Positions 43,844-53,600 of a DNA stretch of 64,000 bases are shown piece by piece (the stretch's first letter is position 1; the number at the start of each line of letters is the position of its first letter). Origin of the DNA: Berberis thunbergii (taxonomy: Eukaryota > Streptophyta > Magnoliopsida > Ranunculales > Berberidaceae); assembly GCA_003290165.1 (NCBI GenBank), contig QNQO01002098.1, positions 89,362 through 153,361 on the forward strand, read 5' to 3'. The notes under the pieces were generated by a model that saw only the letters and a list, made by a program, of their open reading frames with translations, ran no database searches and had not been told where the DNA came from. The translations under genes were made by a program, and so were the position numbers.

Positions 43844-44354
43844 AGGGGTGGGCATGGGAAGGGATGGGACGAGATATGTTCATCCCTATTCCATCCCGTT
43901 CATACGGGATCGGGACGGGACGGGATGGGAAAAACCTCATCCCGACCTCGTCCCATCCCAAACGGGTTCGGGACGGGACGAGATCAGCGTGCTAATTTGG
44001 ACATATCAAATAGAAGTCTTGAGTCTGGACTGCTGGAAGCCTGCTGCTGCTGGAAGCCTGGAAGGCCTGCTGGAAGCCTGCTGAAAGGTCTGCTGCAGCT
44101 GAAAGCCTGAACATTTTATGCAAATGTTCTTAAAATAAATAAATAAGTAAATAAAAATATTAATAATTAATATTAAAAAATTAGTTCGGGACGGGACGGG
44201 ATTGGCGAGATTGAAAATCTTCATCCCATTCCATCCCATTCTAGATCGGGACGGGATGAGATCGGGATGAAATTATTCAATCACATTAAGACCCGAAAAA
44301 ATCGGGACGGGATTGGGACGGGAACGGGATCGCGGGATGGGATGCCCATCCCTA
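43844..44354. mobile_element. hAT-like non-autonomous element, about 511 bp
   Basis: The ends are inverted: AGGGGTGGGCAT on the left and, in complement, TAGGGATGGGCAT on the right. This is the same end type as the hAT element at 59829-61257. The subterminal parts are rich in GGGACGGGAC motifs on both sides in opposite orientation. The middle has CTGCTGGAAGCCTG repeats (about 44027-44100). No exact 8-bp target duplication is seen. Confidence 0.5.
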
Positions 44355-44356
44355 AG

Positions 44357-44516
44357 CTAGAGAGCTTCTACAGTCCGTGAGCACTGATTTGTATCTGAAG
44401 GGTGGTTTACACGTGTTTGGACCAGTCTAAGTTTTGGAGAGAAATGTAGAGTGGTCCGATCACTTGCAGACCATCCTCCCAGACAGAAATAAGTGCTTTT
44501 GAACCGGGCTATCTAG
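44357..44516. mobile_element. Inverted-repeat MITE, 160 bp
   Basis: The ends CTAGAGAGC and (complement) CTAGATAGCC are inverted, and the inner arms pair well: GCACTGATTTGTATCTGAAG with GCACTTATTTCTGTCTGGGA, then further to GGACCA on both. It lies between the hAT-like element and the PMEI pseudogene. Confidence 0.5.
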
Positions 44517-44536
44517 AATTTCAAACAACTAATGTA

Positions 44537-45005
44537 TTATCCGCTCATCATCATCCTTGTAAGTGCGTCGAGAGCTTGCATAAGAGAAACCATAAGCACA
44601 TTTCTTTCAGTCAAAGCAGAGCGCAGAGGCTGAAATTCACAAGTAGCTGCAATGGTGAAAACATCAACAGCAACTTCTTTCATCCCAGCATAATCATGTT
44701 GCCCAAAAGCTACGTTTCCTTTATAAAGCAAATCGACTGCACGGCCATAAGCATCTTTACATCTTTCAGAGTGGTGCTGTCATGGCTGGGACTTGACCAA
44801 TAATAGACGACATATAATTCTCCGGGTAGTAACTCCGGAGGCATCTAACAATGTTTTTGAATACGGGTTTGCAGAAAGCGGATTGAAACATAGTTTAGGT
44901 CGTAGGTTTCAGATCAAACTCACTTTCGAGTAGATTGAGTTGATGGGAGGGGCTGAGAATGAAAAATAGCAAAACCAATATAGGAACTAGAGAAGAAGAC
45001 GCCAT
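44537..45005 (-). pseudogene. PMEI pseudogene
   Basis: The minus strand starts with ATG at 45005, giving MASSS and a signal-peptide-like stretch. The C-terminal third (AGMKEVAVDVFTIAATCEF) is almost the same as in PMEI gene 2. Between them, frameshifts and small deletions break the frame several times, and the first cysteine pair is lost. The 3' flank holds the two inserted elements just described. Confidence 0.8.
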
Positions 45006-45172
45006 TGTTGTTGTTTGATTATAATCCGTGTTGTTGTAAATTTTTTTATATGAAATATATAAGAGAGAATTCTATATTTCAGGATTTATTGTATTAGAAT
45101 GTGGGGGAGCCTTGTTGAAATTTTGGGAAAAAATAGATGCCAAAATTGTAATATATGATAAATATGCAGTCG

Positions 45173-45296
45173 GCTGGGTTCAAACCGACTTAGTGATACT
45201 ATTCACCAAGTTCTAACTATTGAGCTGTTTACCTGCTGGGTTCAAACCGACTTAGTGATACTATCCACCAAGTTCTAATCATTGAGCTGTTTACTT
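45173..45296 (-). repeat. Tandem pair of SINE-head units (62-bp period)
   Basis: Two 62-bp units differ by a few bases. On the minus strand each reads as a tRNA-like head: an A-box-like CAGCTCAATGATTAGAAC and a B-box-like CGGTTTGAACCC about 30 bases later. A head fragment of the same family is at 13208-13263. Confidence 0.55.
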
Positions 45297-46165
45297 ATTA
45301 TATTATTCCTACAGCATATCAATTTATTTTGTAATTTCTACGAAGATTAGAATAAAAAGTTTGTGTCACCACAGTGCACTGTAGAAGGGCTCAAAAGACT
45401 CAACAAAGTGAAACCGTATACGAACCCAACAAAAACATCGGTCAAGCCTACGAATTGAACTAGAAATTATGATGAGCTTTGATGATAAAAAGCCTAATAG
45501 CTCAATCCGGACTGAGCACAAATGAGCAACTGGTTCCAGTTCTCCATCCATCAATGCTAGGGAACAATCATTAACAGATTTTGATTTCTTGATGCACTAT
45601 TTGAATATGGTGGCATTTCAGTAGCAGAATAGACTGATTACCTCGTTATTCATGCAGCTAGCTAGCAAGCCACACTAGCGTGCTTTTCCTTTGTTCTTCT
45701 TTTTGTAAAGCAGCTAGTGATGTTCCAAAAGAACAGAATCAGAGCTATAAACAAGCAAGGTCAGACTGAAGACATCCACATTGTAGACCAACGTAGTTTC
45801 TTCAAGACTCAGAACTGTTCAATGTTCATGTTAACTTTTGTTTTTATGCTTGGTTAGAACGACATATATTCTGAAATTTTAGATGTAAACATTGCAATTG
45901 TTTGATTTGGTTCTAACTATGTTGAAGTACTTTATGTTCATTTCGCAAACCTTCCTAGCTGTGGAGCAAGCAAAGGATACCGATGTTTCTCACTTTTATG
46001 AGCTGTAGGTGCCAAAATTATCACCTCTCTTTCAGAATCAGATCCTTCGCTTTGTCTCTTTCATTGTTTCTTTTACCATCTTTTAGTAAGTGTTATTTTC
46101 ACGTTTCAATCTCTTTTCTCTTTTTCTTCCTAGTTCTGTACTCCATTACAGGTTGCTCTAACAAC
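45297..46165. other. Upstream region of the Pro/Gln-rich gene, no other gene
   Basis: Small frames such as 45983-46174 lack any domain. No transposon ends were recognised. Confidence 0.4.
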
Positions 46166-46173
46166 TATAAATA
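46166..46173 (+). promoter_or_regulatory. TATA box of the Pro/Gln-rich gene
   Basis: TATAAATA lies 80-87 bases before the ATG at 46253, predicting a 5' UTR of about 50 bases. Confidence 0.6.
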
Positions 46174-46252
46174 AGCACCCAGATCAAAACTTCATATCTC
46201 AATTCATACTGATTAGTTTGTACTAGGTAAAGGTAGAAATTTTAAGAACATC

Positions 46253-49200
46253 ATGGACAACCCACCACCATTTCGGCCCTTGTTTCGCTTGCCTTCACAA
46301 ATCCGGGTTGAGCCATCATCTCAACCTAGACCTCCTATGCGTCCCCCATTTGATCTAGCACCTAGGCCTCCAAGCATTGTCCCACCTCAGCCTCAGCCAC
46401 AACCACCGCCACTGCAACCTCAAACTCAACCTCAACAACCACCACCACCTCAGCCACAACCTCAAACTCAACAACCACCACCACCTCAGCCACAACCTCA
46501 AACTCAACAACCACCACCCCCACCACCACCACCGCAGCCACAACCTCAAAGACAAGAGCAACCACAACCCCAACAACAACCTCAACCAACTCAAATGACA
46601 CAACCACAACCAATGTTTAGGCCTCCAACTGTTGTCCGCCTGCCTCAGCGTCAGCCACAACCACCACCACCACCGCCACAACCTCAACAACCACCACCAC
46701 CGCAGCCACAACCTCAAAGACAAGAGCAACCACAACCCCAACAGCAACCTCAACCAACTCAAATGGCACAACCACAACCAATGTTTAGGCCTCCAACTGT
46801 TGTCCGCCTGCCTCAGCCTCAGCCTCAGCCACAACCACCACCACCACCACAACCTCAACAACCACCACCACCGCAGCCACAACCTCAAAGACAAGAGCAA
46901 CCACAACCCCAACAGCAACCTCAACCAACTCAAATGAGACAACCTCAACCAACTCAAATGACACAACCACAACCAATGTTTAGGCCTCCAACTGTTGTCG
47001 GGCTGCCTCAGCCTCAGCCTCAGCCACAACCTCAACAACCACCACCACCGCAGCCACAACCTCAAAGACAAGAGCAACCACAACCCCAACAGCAACCTCA
47101 ACCAACTCAAATGACACAACCTCAACCAACTGAAATGACACAACCACAACCACAACCAATGTTTAGGCCTCCAACTGTTGTCCGCCTGCCTCAGCCACAA
47201 CCACCACCACCACCACTACAACCTCAACAACCACCACCACCGCAACCACAACCTCAAAGACAAGAGCAACCACAACCCCAACAGCAACCTCAACCAACTC
47301 AAATGACACAACCTCAACCAACTGAAATGACACAACCACAACCAATGTTTAGGCTTCCAACTGTTGTCCGCCTGCCTCAGCCACAACCACCACCATCACC
47401 ACTACAACCTCAACAACCACCACCACCGCAGCCACAACCTCAAAGACAAGAGGAACCACAACCCCAACAGCAACCTCAACCAACTGAAATGACACAACCA
47501 CAACCAATGTTTAGGCTTCCAACTGTTGTCCGCCTGCCTCAGCCACAACCACCACCATCACCACTACAACCTCAACAACCACCACCACCGCAGCCACAAC
47601 CTCAAAGACAAGAGGAACCACAACCCCAACAGCAACCTCAACCAACTGAAATGACACAACCACAACCAATGTTTAGGCTTCCAACTGTTGTCCGCCTGCC
47701 TCAGCCACAACCACCACCATCACCACTACAACCTCAACAACCACCACCACCGCAGCCACAACCTCAAAGACAAGAGGAACCACAACCCCAACAGCAACCT
47801 CAACCAACTGAAATGACACAACCACAACCAATGTTTAGGCCTCCAACTGTTGTCCGCCTGCCTCAGCCACAACCACCACCACCACCACTACAACCTCAAC
47901 AACCACCACCACCACCACCGCAGCCACAACCTCAAAGACAAGAGGAACCACAACCCCAACAGCAACCTCAACCAACTCAAATGACACAACCACAACCAAT
48001 GTTTAGGCCTCCAACTGTTGTCCGCCTGCCTCAGCCTCAGCCTCAGCCACAACCACCACCACCACCACCGCAGCCACAACCTCAAAGACAAGAGCAACCA
48101 CAACTCCAACAGCAACCTCAACCAACTCAAATGACACAACCACAGTCAACACCTATGCCTCAAACTGTTGTCCGCCTGCCTCAGCCTCAGCCACAATCAC
48201 CACCACCACAACCTCAACAACCACCACCACCGCAGCCACAACCTCAAAGACAAGAGCAACCACAACCCCAACAGCAACCTCAACCAACTCAAATGACACA
48301 ACCTCAACCAACTGAAATGACACAACCACAACCAATGTTTAAGCCTCCAACTGTTGTCCGCCTGCCTCAGCCACAACCACCACCACCACCACTACAACCT
48401 CAACAACCACCACCACCGCAGCCACAACCTCAAAGACAAGAGCAACCACAACTTCAACAGCAACCTCAACCAACTCAAATGACAAAACCACAGCCAACAC
48501 CTCCTATCCAAAACCTATCAGTCTCTCAAATATCCATTCAATCCAAGTCTCCTCCTCCAACCATAAAACCTTCTTCAACTCCACCTCAGTCCCCAAAGAC
48601 CAAATCATCAGCTTCTCCACTTTCTCCTCTAACACTCCCCCAATCACAACTAAGACCAGTTGTCTCAGAGCCCGAAAGCAAGAGCGTTGTAGTAGCTGAG
48701 CAAAAGATACTTGTACCAGAAAACAAAGAGAGGAAGAATAGCGAAACTAGGCCAACTAGCACCGAAAAGAAGGGACCAGAATCACCTAAAAAAAAGGACG
48801 AACATGAAGAAAAAAGTCTACGAGTCATAACCATGGCTGGTGATAACAAAGGCGCCTACATGGAATTGCTTTCTTCGAAAAAGGGAAACCCTCACTATCC
48901 TAACAAAACCTCTTTGAAAGTGAAAAGCAACAAAGAGTATGAATCAGACAGCAGCAGCAGCGACAGCGGCAGCAGCAGCAGCGGCAGCGGCAGCAGCAGC
49001 AGCAGCAGCAGCAGCAGCGGCAGCGGCAACAGTGGGGATTCAAAATCAAAGAAAAAAGAGAACAATGGGAATTCTACTATGCCCATGAAAGCCTTTGTGA
49101 ACAGTAATGCTCAAGGTGTCAATAACTCCATCCTCTTCGATAGCTCTAGTGCTCATTCTGATCCTGGTGTTCACCTCTTGATTTCAAGGAAGCCCAATGG

Positions 49201-49264
49201 AGGTCAGGGGATCTACCAGAAAGACCACACTTCCAATCACCACTATAGCTCGAAACACTACTAA
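46253..49264 (+). CDS. Proline/glutamine-rich tandem-repeat protein (gp1/extensin-like)
   Basis: An uninterrupted frame of 1003 codons with no intron needed. There is no clear signal peptide. Residues about 1-45 are Pro-rich; about 45-750 consist of QPQ/PPP-rich repeats punctuated by TVVRLPQ (11 times, one variant TVVGLPQ) and QRQEQPQPQQQ. Residues about 750-860 are Ser/Pro/Lys-rich, and the last part holds RVITMAGDNKGAYMELLSS, a Ser/Gly run, then AFVNSNAQGVNNSILFDSSS and DPGVHLLISRKP. This C-terminal part is non-repetitive and resembles the conserved end of plant proteins annotated as vegetative cell wall gp1-like or hydroxyproline-rich. Their function is unknown and the cellular site is not clear here. 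The ATG at 46253 is the first after the TATA box. Retention of a long frame through repeat expansion argues for a real gene. Confidence 0.8.
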   Translation: MDNPPPFRPLFRLPSQIRVEPSSQPRPPMRPPFDLAPRPPSIVPPQPQPQPPPLQPQTQPQQPPPPQPQPQTQQPPPPQPQPQTQQPPPPPPPPQPQPQRQEQPQPQQQPQPTQMTQPQPMFRPPTVVRLPQRQPQPPPPPPQPQQPPPPQPQPQRQEQPQPQQQPQPTQMAQPQPMFRPPTVVRLPQPQPQPQPPPPPQPQQPPPPQPQPQRQEQPQPQQQPQPTQMRQPQPTQMTQPQPMFRPPTVVGLPQPQPQPQPQQPPPPQPQPQRQEQPQPQQQPQPTQMTQPQPTEMTQPQPQPMFRPPTVVRLPQPQPPPPPLQPQQPPPPQPQPQRQEQPQPQQQPQPTQMTQPQPTEMTQPQPMFRLPTVVRLPQPQPPPSPLQPQQPPPPQPQPQRQEEPQPQQQPQPTEMTQPQPMFRLPTVVRLPQPQPPPSPLQPQQPPPPQPQPQRQEEPQPQQQPQPTEMTQPQPMFRLPTVVRLPQPQPPPSPLQPQQPPPPQPQPQRQEEPQPQQQPQPTEMTQPQPMFRPPTVVRLPQPQPPPPPLQPQQPPPPPPQPQPQRQEEPQPQQQPQPTQMTQPQPMFRPPTVVRLPQPQPQPQPPPPPPQPQPQRQEQPQLQQQPQPTQMTQPQSTPMPQTVVRLPQPQPQSPPPQPQQPPPPQPQPQRQEQPQPQQQPQPTQMTQPQPTEMTQPQPMFKPPTVVRLPQPQPPPPPLQPQQPPPPQPQPQRQEQPQLQQQPQPTQMTKPQPTPPIQNLSVSQISIQSKSPPPTIKPSSTPPQSPKTKSSASPLSPLTLPQSQLRPVVSEPESKSVVVAEQKILVPENKERKNSETRPTSTEKKGPESPKKKDEHEEKSLRVITMAGDNKGAYMELLSSKKGNPHYPNKTSLKVKSNKEYESDSSSSDSGSSSSGSGSSSSSSSSSGSGNSGDSKSKKKENNGNSTMPMKAFVNSNAQGVNNSILFDSSSAHSDPGVHLLISRKPNGGQGIYQKDHTSNHHYSSKHY
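46555..48500 (+). repeat. Coding minisatellite within the Pro/Gln-rich gene
   Basis: About eleven units of roughly 130-200 bp, all multiples of three. The best-preserved run has ATG of MFRLPTVVRLP at 47345, 47507 and 47669 and of MFRPPTVVRLP at 47831, a period of exactly 162 bp, with near-identical units indicating recent amplification. Confidence 0.85.
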
Positions 49265-50675
49265 TTATTCTAAAGATTCTCACTGGAAACTCACATTATC
49301 GTTCCAGGATGATTAATATATATATATATATACATATTATCCAGTAATATATAGTATGAATAACTTGTTTGGAATTGTTGATTTTATGTTGTATGTAAGA
49401 AGATATCACTTTTGAAATACTATGTTGCATGAACCATTTTAAACTCTCTTTTGAGTTTTGTTAAATGGACTTCAAAGCAATCAGAATAAACTTTGCTAGT
49501 TTCTCTGTTTTTCTTGCAATCTGATTCAACAAATCTGAATTTGTTTATTATTTCCAAAATAAGGTTCCAAACAAAAGTCGAACATTATGTCACTATCTAG
49601 AGCATGATTAGATTTGGAATAATACATCTTTTTCTCAACTTGGATTAAGTGGAGCCATTGAATCTCCAATAAGTAGTAACATGTTGGTTCAAGTTTTTGA
49701 CTCCAGAATATGCACAAAAAATGGAACTTGTTTTCTCAACTTAATTTAGTTTTGATTCTTGAAATCGTCACAGATTCAATGCTGGGAAATATTGTAATAT
49801 TCGATGAAAATGTAATAAAAAGTGACCGAGCTTGATATCAATATATTCCAGAGAACTATATTTCTCCCCTTTTATCTTATTTTTTTTCCAGATTGCTTAT
49901 ATATGTTGTAGTTGAAATTCAAAGATACTAACATAAATAATGCAGAATCAAAACTCATGTCAACTATAAAATGCATATTCAGCTACCACTTAAATTTCAA
50001 CTAATTACTAAATTAACAACTTTTCATCCCTTCTGAATGTAGAAGGTCATGAATATAGCAGAGTCTTCATGACATGGGTTGGTGTTTCTATTTTGATTGT
50101 ATCTCAAAGAAGCTATTATCCATGTTGCTGCAGTGGCCCTAAACCCAAACCAGTTCCCTACCATCACTAGAGTGGCCAATTATCGCGTACATAGGAATGC
50201 AAATAAATCCAAACTTTGCTAAGGAAACATGATTTTGCAACCACGGTGATGTGTCACTGAGAAGGTCTACATGTATTTCGAGGAAGAGTACTTCTCTGAC
50301 TCCAATTTTTGAACAAAAAAATAGAGTTTTTATTCAAGTAATCCATCGTCTTCTCAAATTATGCCACGTTACCTTGGTTGCAGAACCTAGTTCTGAAATC
50401 CTGATTTCCCAAGTAATTTAAAAAAAAAATGCCCTAGCTGTTCAAATTCAACAATCAACGAGATTCTACAATTCTCTCTTCATGCAATTTACACAATTAG
50501 GGCTAGAAATTTGCATCAACTGTGACTCTTGTAAAGCATTTGCATATCAAAATTTATTTTTCGTGCATCAAAGAAAACACCATACATTTGAAATTCTTCG
50601 ATCATTGCCATCAAAACGAAATAAAAATGCCTAAAAGAGATTGAAAAACCATTACAGCAACCTACTGCTAGGGTT
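49265..50675. other. Intergenic region, no gene
   Basis: It contains a short TA microsatellite (49317-49332) and a putative polyadenylation hexamer (AATAAA near 49486) for the upstream gene. A weak inverted similarity exists between TTTTGCAACCACGGTGATG (about 50231) and CACGTTACCTTGGTTGCAG (about 50365). Confidence 0.4.
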
Positions 50676-53600
50676 TCACCTTCTTTGGAAGTTTAGTTTA
50701 GCTATGCAATAGGCAAAGAGAGAAGCAAAGGCTAACACTGTCACAAGAAGAATGCTGGCGACAAGACCTAATTTATTGTAGTGGAAACCATAGTAATCAT
50801 TTAAGAAGGTATCTAATCTTTTTACTTCACCAAATGCCAAAATTTTGTAATTTACGTCTCCGTATTGAGATGTAAGGAAGCCATTGAGTGACCACCCTGA
50901 GGGGCTAATTTGGTAGCACCAAATCCACCACTTTGGTATTTGCTGCGTTAGAAAGAATGGATAAAACTGAGTTAGATTTAGTTGCAAATATTGAAGTATA
51001 AGTAAGGTTGGGAGCATGGTAGTTGGGGTACCTTTGGAGGAAGAAGGAAGCCTGAGAACATATTGAAGATTGTGTACATTGCACTAGCCCATACGGAGGC
51101 GACCTTCAGGTCTGGGCTCAATGACATTATCAGCAATCCAAGATAATTGGAGTAGAGTGCTGTAGAGAGCGTCGTGTAGAAGTACCATAGGATCTTATAA
51201 GGCGATGGACTATACCCAATGGCTGGATATGTGATGACGACAAAGAGGATTGCTTGGAGGACTATATACGGAACTTCAATTATTGCCTACATGACAAGAT
51301 CAGTGGTCAAAATAAAATTACCCATCTAGCAAAGAATGGAAGAATGAGAAGCGTGAAACTGTGTTGAGATAGATATGTATGTACACCTGTGCGAATGAGT
51401 ATGCCCATGAAGAGTACATTCCAGCAAACTGTTCTCGATATAGAACTGTGCGTTCAACTGACACATATTGTAGAACTGTCGAGCAGTTGTTCATTGCCAA
51501 GAAAATTATGGTAACAAACATGGATGCAGAGACGTTGAACAGGTCCTGCTCATTCTTTCTTCAAAATCAATAGAAGAGTATGATGTCAGTATTTGTTTTA
51601 GTCCATCAACTGTACAAGGTATTTGAGCTCAAATAAAGTCTTAAATGGGGTGCAGGAGGAGTGGTGGTGTGGTTGTGACCATATGTGTCGTGGTTTTAAA
51701 TCTCATTTTAAACAATTTGGACTTATTTCAAGCATATACTTGTGAAAAACCGAAACAACTTACATTTTCTTTCCTTTCTGCCAAAAGAATGCCCCGAGTG
51801 ACACAGCCAAAATGGTTGTAACCATCAAGCGGGTTAAGTTATACTTGGGACTTCTCCAATAAGATAAATGGTGTTTCCAGAGGCATGCTTTGAACTGCTC
51901 CCAACCATTCTGAGGAAAGCGTGAAGAGAAATGCAGTTGCCTTGAATTTGGTGTTGGCTTGCTTAGTTCTTCAACCAGTTCAATGTTCTCCCTACATACA
52001 AATGTCTCAATATTTCAAATATATACCTTTTCAATTCAGTACTCAATTTTAAGTGCTAATGTGCAAGTGGATATCATTGAAGGTTATATTCACCTATATA
52101 GAGTCGATGTTCTATAATGTTGTGTGAAGTCTATCCCAAGTTTTGCTTCTACATACGGAGAGGTAACCTCTAACATCCATGTTGCTGGGTTGTGGTTGTC
52201 CTTAATCATAGGGACTCCAGGAATTTGCTGCCAAGAGAAGAACGTTAAATTAGAATTATTTTATTATCATCCAATGTAGTTTCGCATAGGAAACATAGAG
52301 AAGCTATATTTGATGAAAAGAATAACTTGTTTGCCATGAAAAGTCGAAAACAGAGATGAACAAAGTCCCTTCTAATTATGAACAGACAAAGCAATACGGG
52401 GGAGCTCACCTGAAAATAGTCGATTAGTTTACTTGAATGTTGACCCAATGGTCCCGAATAGATGATTTGTCCTCCCCTTTTCATAAGAATCAACTGTACA
52501 AATAGTAAAGTTCCTTGTATCAACACATTAATCATAGTAGCTCGGCAAGAAAATCAGAAAATTACAAAAAAAAAAAAAAAAAAAAAAATTGGCAATGAGA
52601 TTACATAATTTAGTAAGTTGAGCGAAACACACATTCTTTAGACATATATTCATGTTCATGTTCTTGGGTGGAAGATTAGTTATGTGTTTTCACTCTTTCT
52701 CCCCATGAATTCATGTAGTGTCAGTTTTCGTGTTACCTCATCAAAAACTCGAATATATCAATACTTGGTTGATGAATAGTGCATACTACTGTTCTTCCAC
52801 TTTCAACAACATTTTTTACTGCTCGCATGACAATAGCTGCTGCTCTAGCATCCAGCCCTGATGTGGGTTCATCCATGAAATTATTGAGGGATTGGAGACG
52901 AGCTCCACAGCCACAGTTAGCCGTTTGCGCTGCTCTGTGGATAGACCACTGACACCAGGAAGACCAACTAAAGCGTCTTTGATTCCATCGAGTTCTATTG
53001 TTTCTAGTACTTCCCTTACAAATTCCTGCACATGGAAAATAGTCGGATTCATTTTTCTTCAGGCCATAAATTTCCTGGACAAGTGAATTACATTTTAAAA
53101 AAAAATTCAGAAGCATGCTAGAATTGTAGAAGTGATTTGAGATTGATCCATAAGTTATGGGTTATAGTCTTATAGATGATAAACAGGATGCTAAGGCATT
53201 TGGGATGGACAGCATGAGGTGATTTCTTTCTAAGGATGATCAAAATCTTAGGAAAACAAGATTCAAGTAGGTATACATTGGATAAATTCTTACAGTTTTT
53301 GTAGATCTTTCAATTTGAGGTGGCAAGCGTAACCAAGCTGAGAATACCACCGACTCTTCAACAGTAATTTGTGGGGAGTGTATGTCGCTCTGTTCACAGT
53401 AAGCAGATATCCTTGCAAATGTTCTTGTACTTTACGGTACCCTCCAATTCTTATATCCCTTCAATAGTACCGCCAGTTTTTCTTCCAGAAAGAACATCTA
53501 GGACTGTTGTTTTCCCAGCTCCACTTGCACCCATCAATGCAGTAAGAATGCCAGGTCTAAATGCCCCTGTAATGTTCTGAAGAAGCTGAAGTTCATCTGA

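Noticed and set aside
43811..44110. Overlapping frames of 78-99 codons
   Set aside because: They lie in GGGACGGGAC and CTGCTGGAAG repeats of a hAT-like element.
45983..46174. 63-codon hydrophobic frame upstream of the Pro/Gln gene
   Set aside because: It overlaps that gene's TATA box region and has no recognisable signal or domain; probably chance.
46355..47200. 281-codon minus-strand frame opposite the Pro/Gln repeats
   Set aside because: Trp/Leu/Arg-rich low-complexity mirror of the CAA/CCA repeats; no domain and no promoter.
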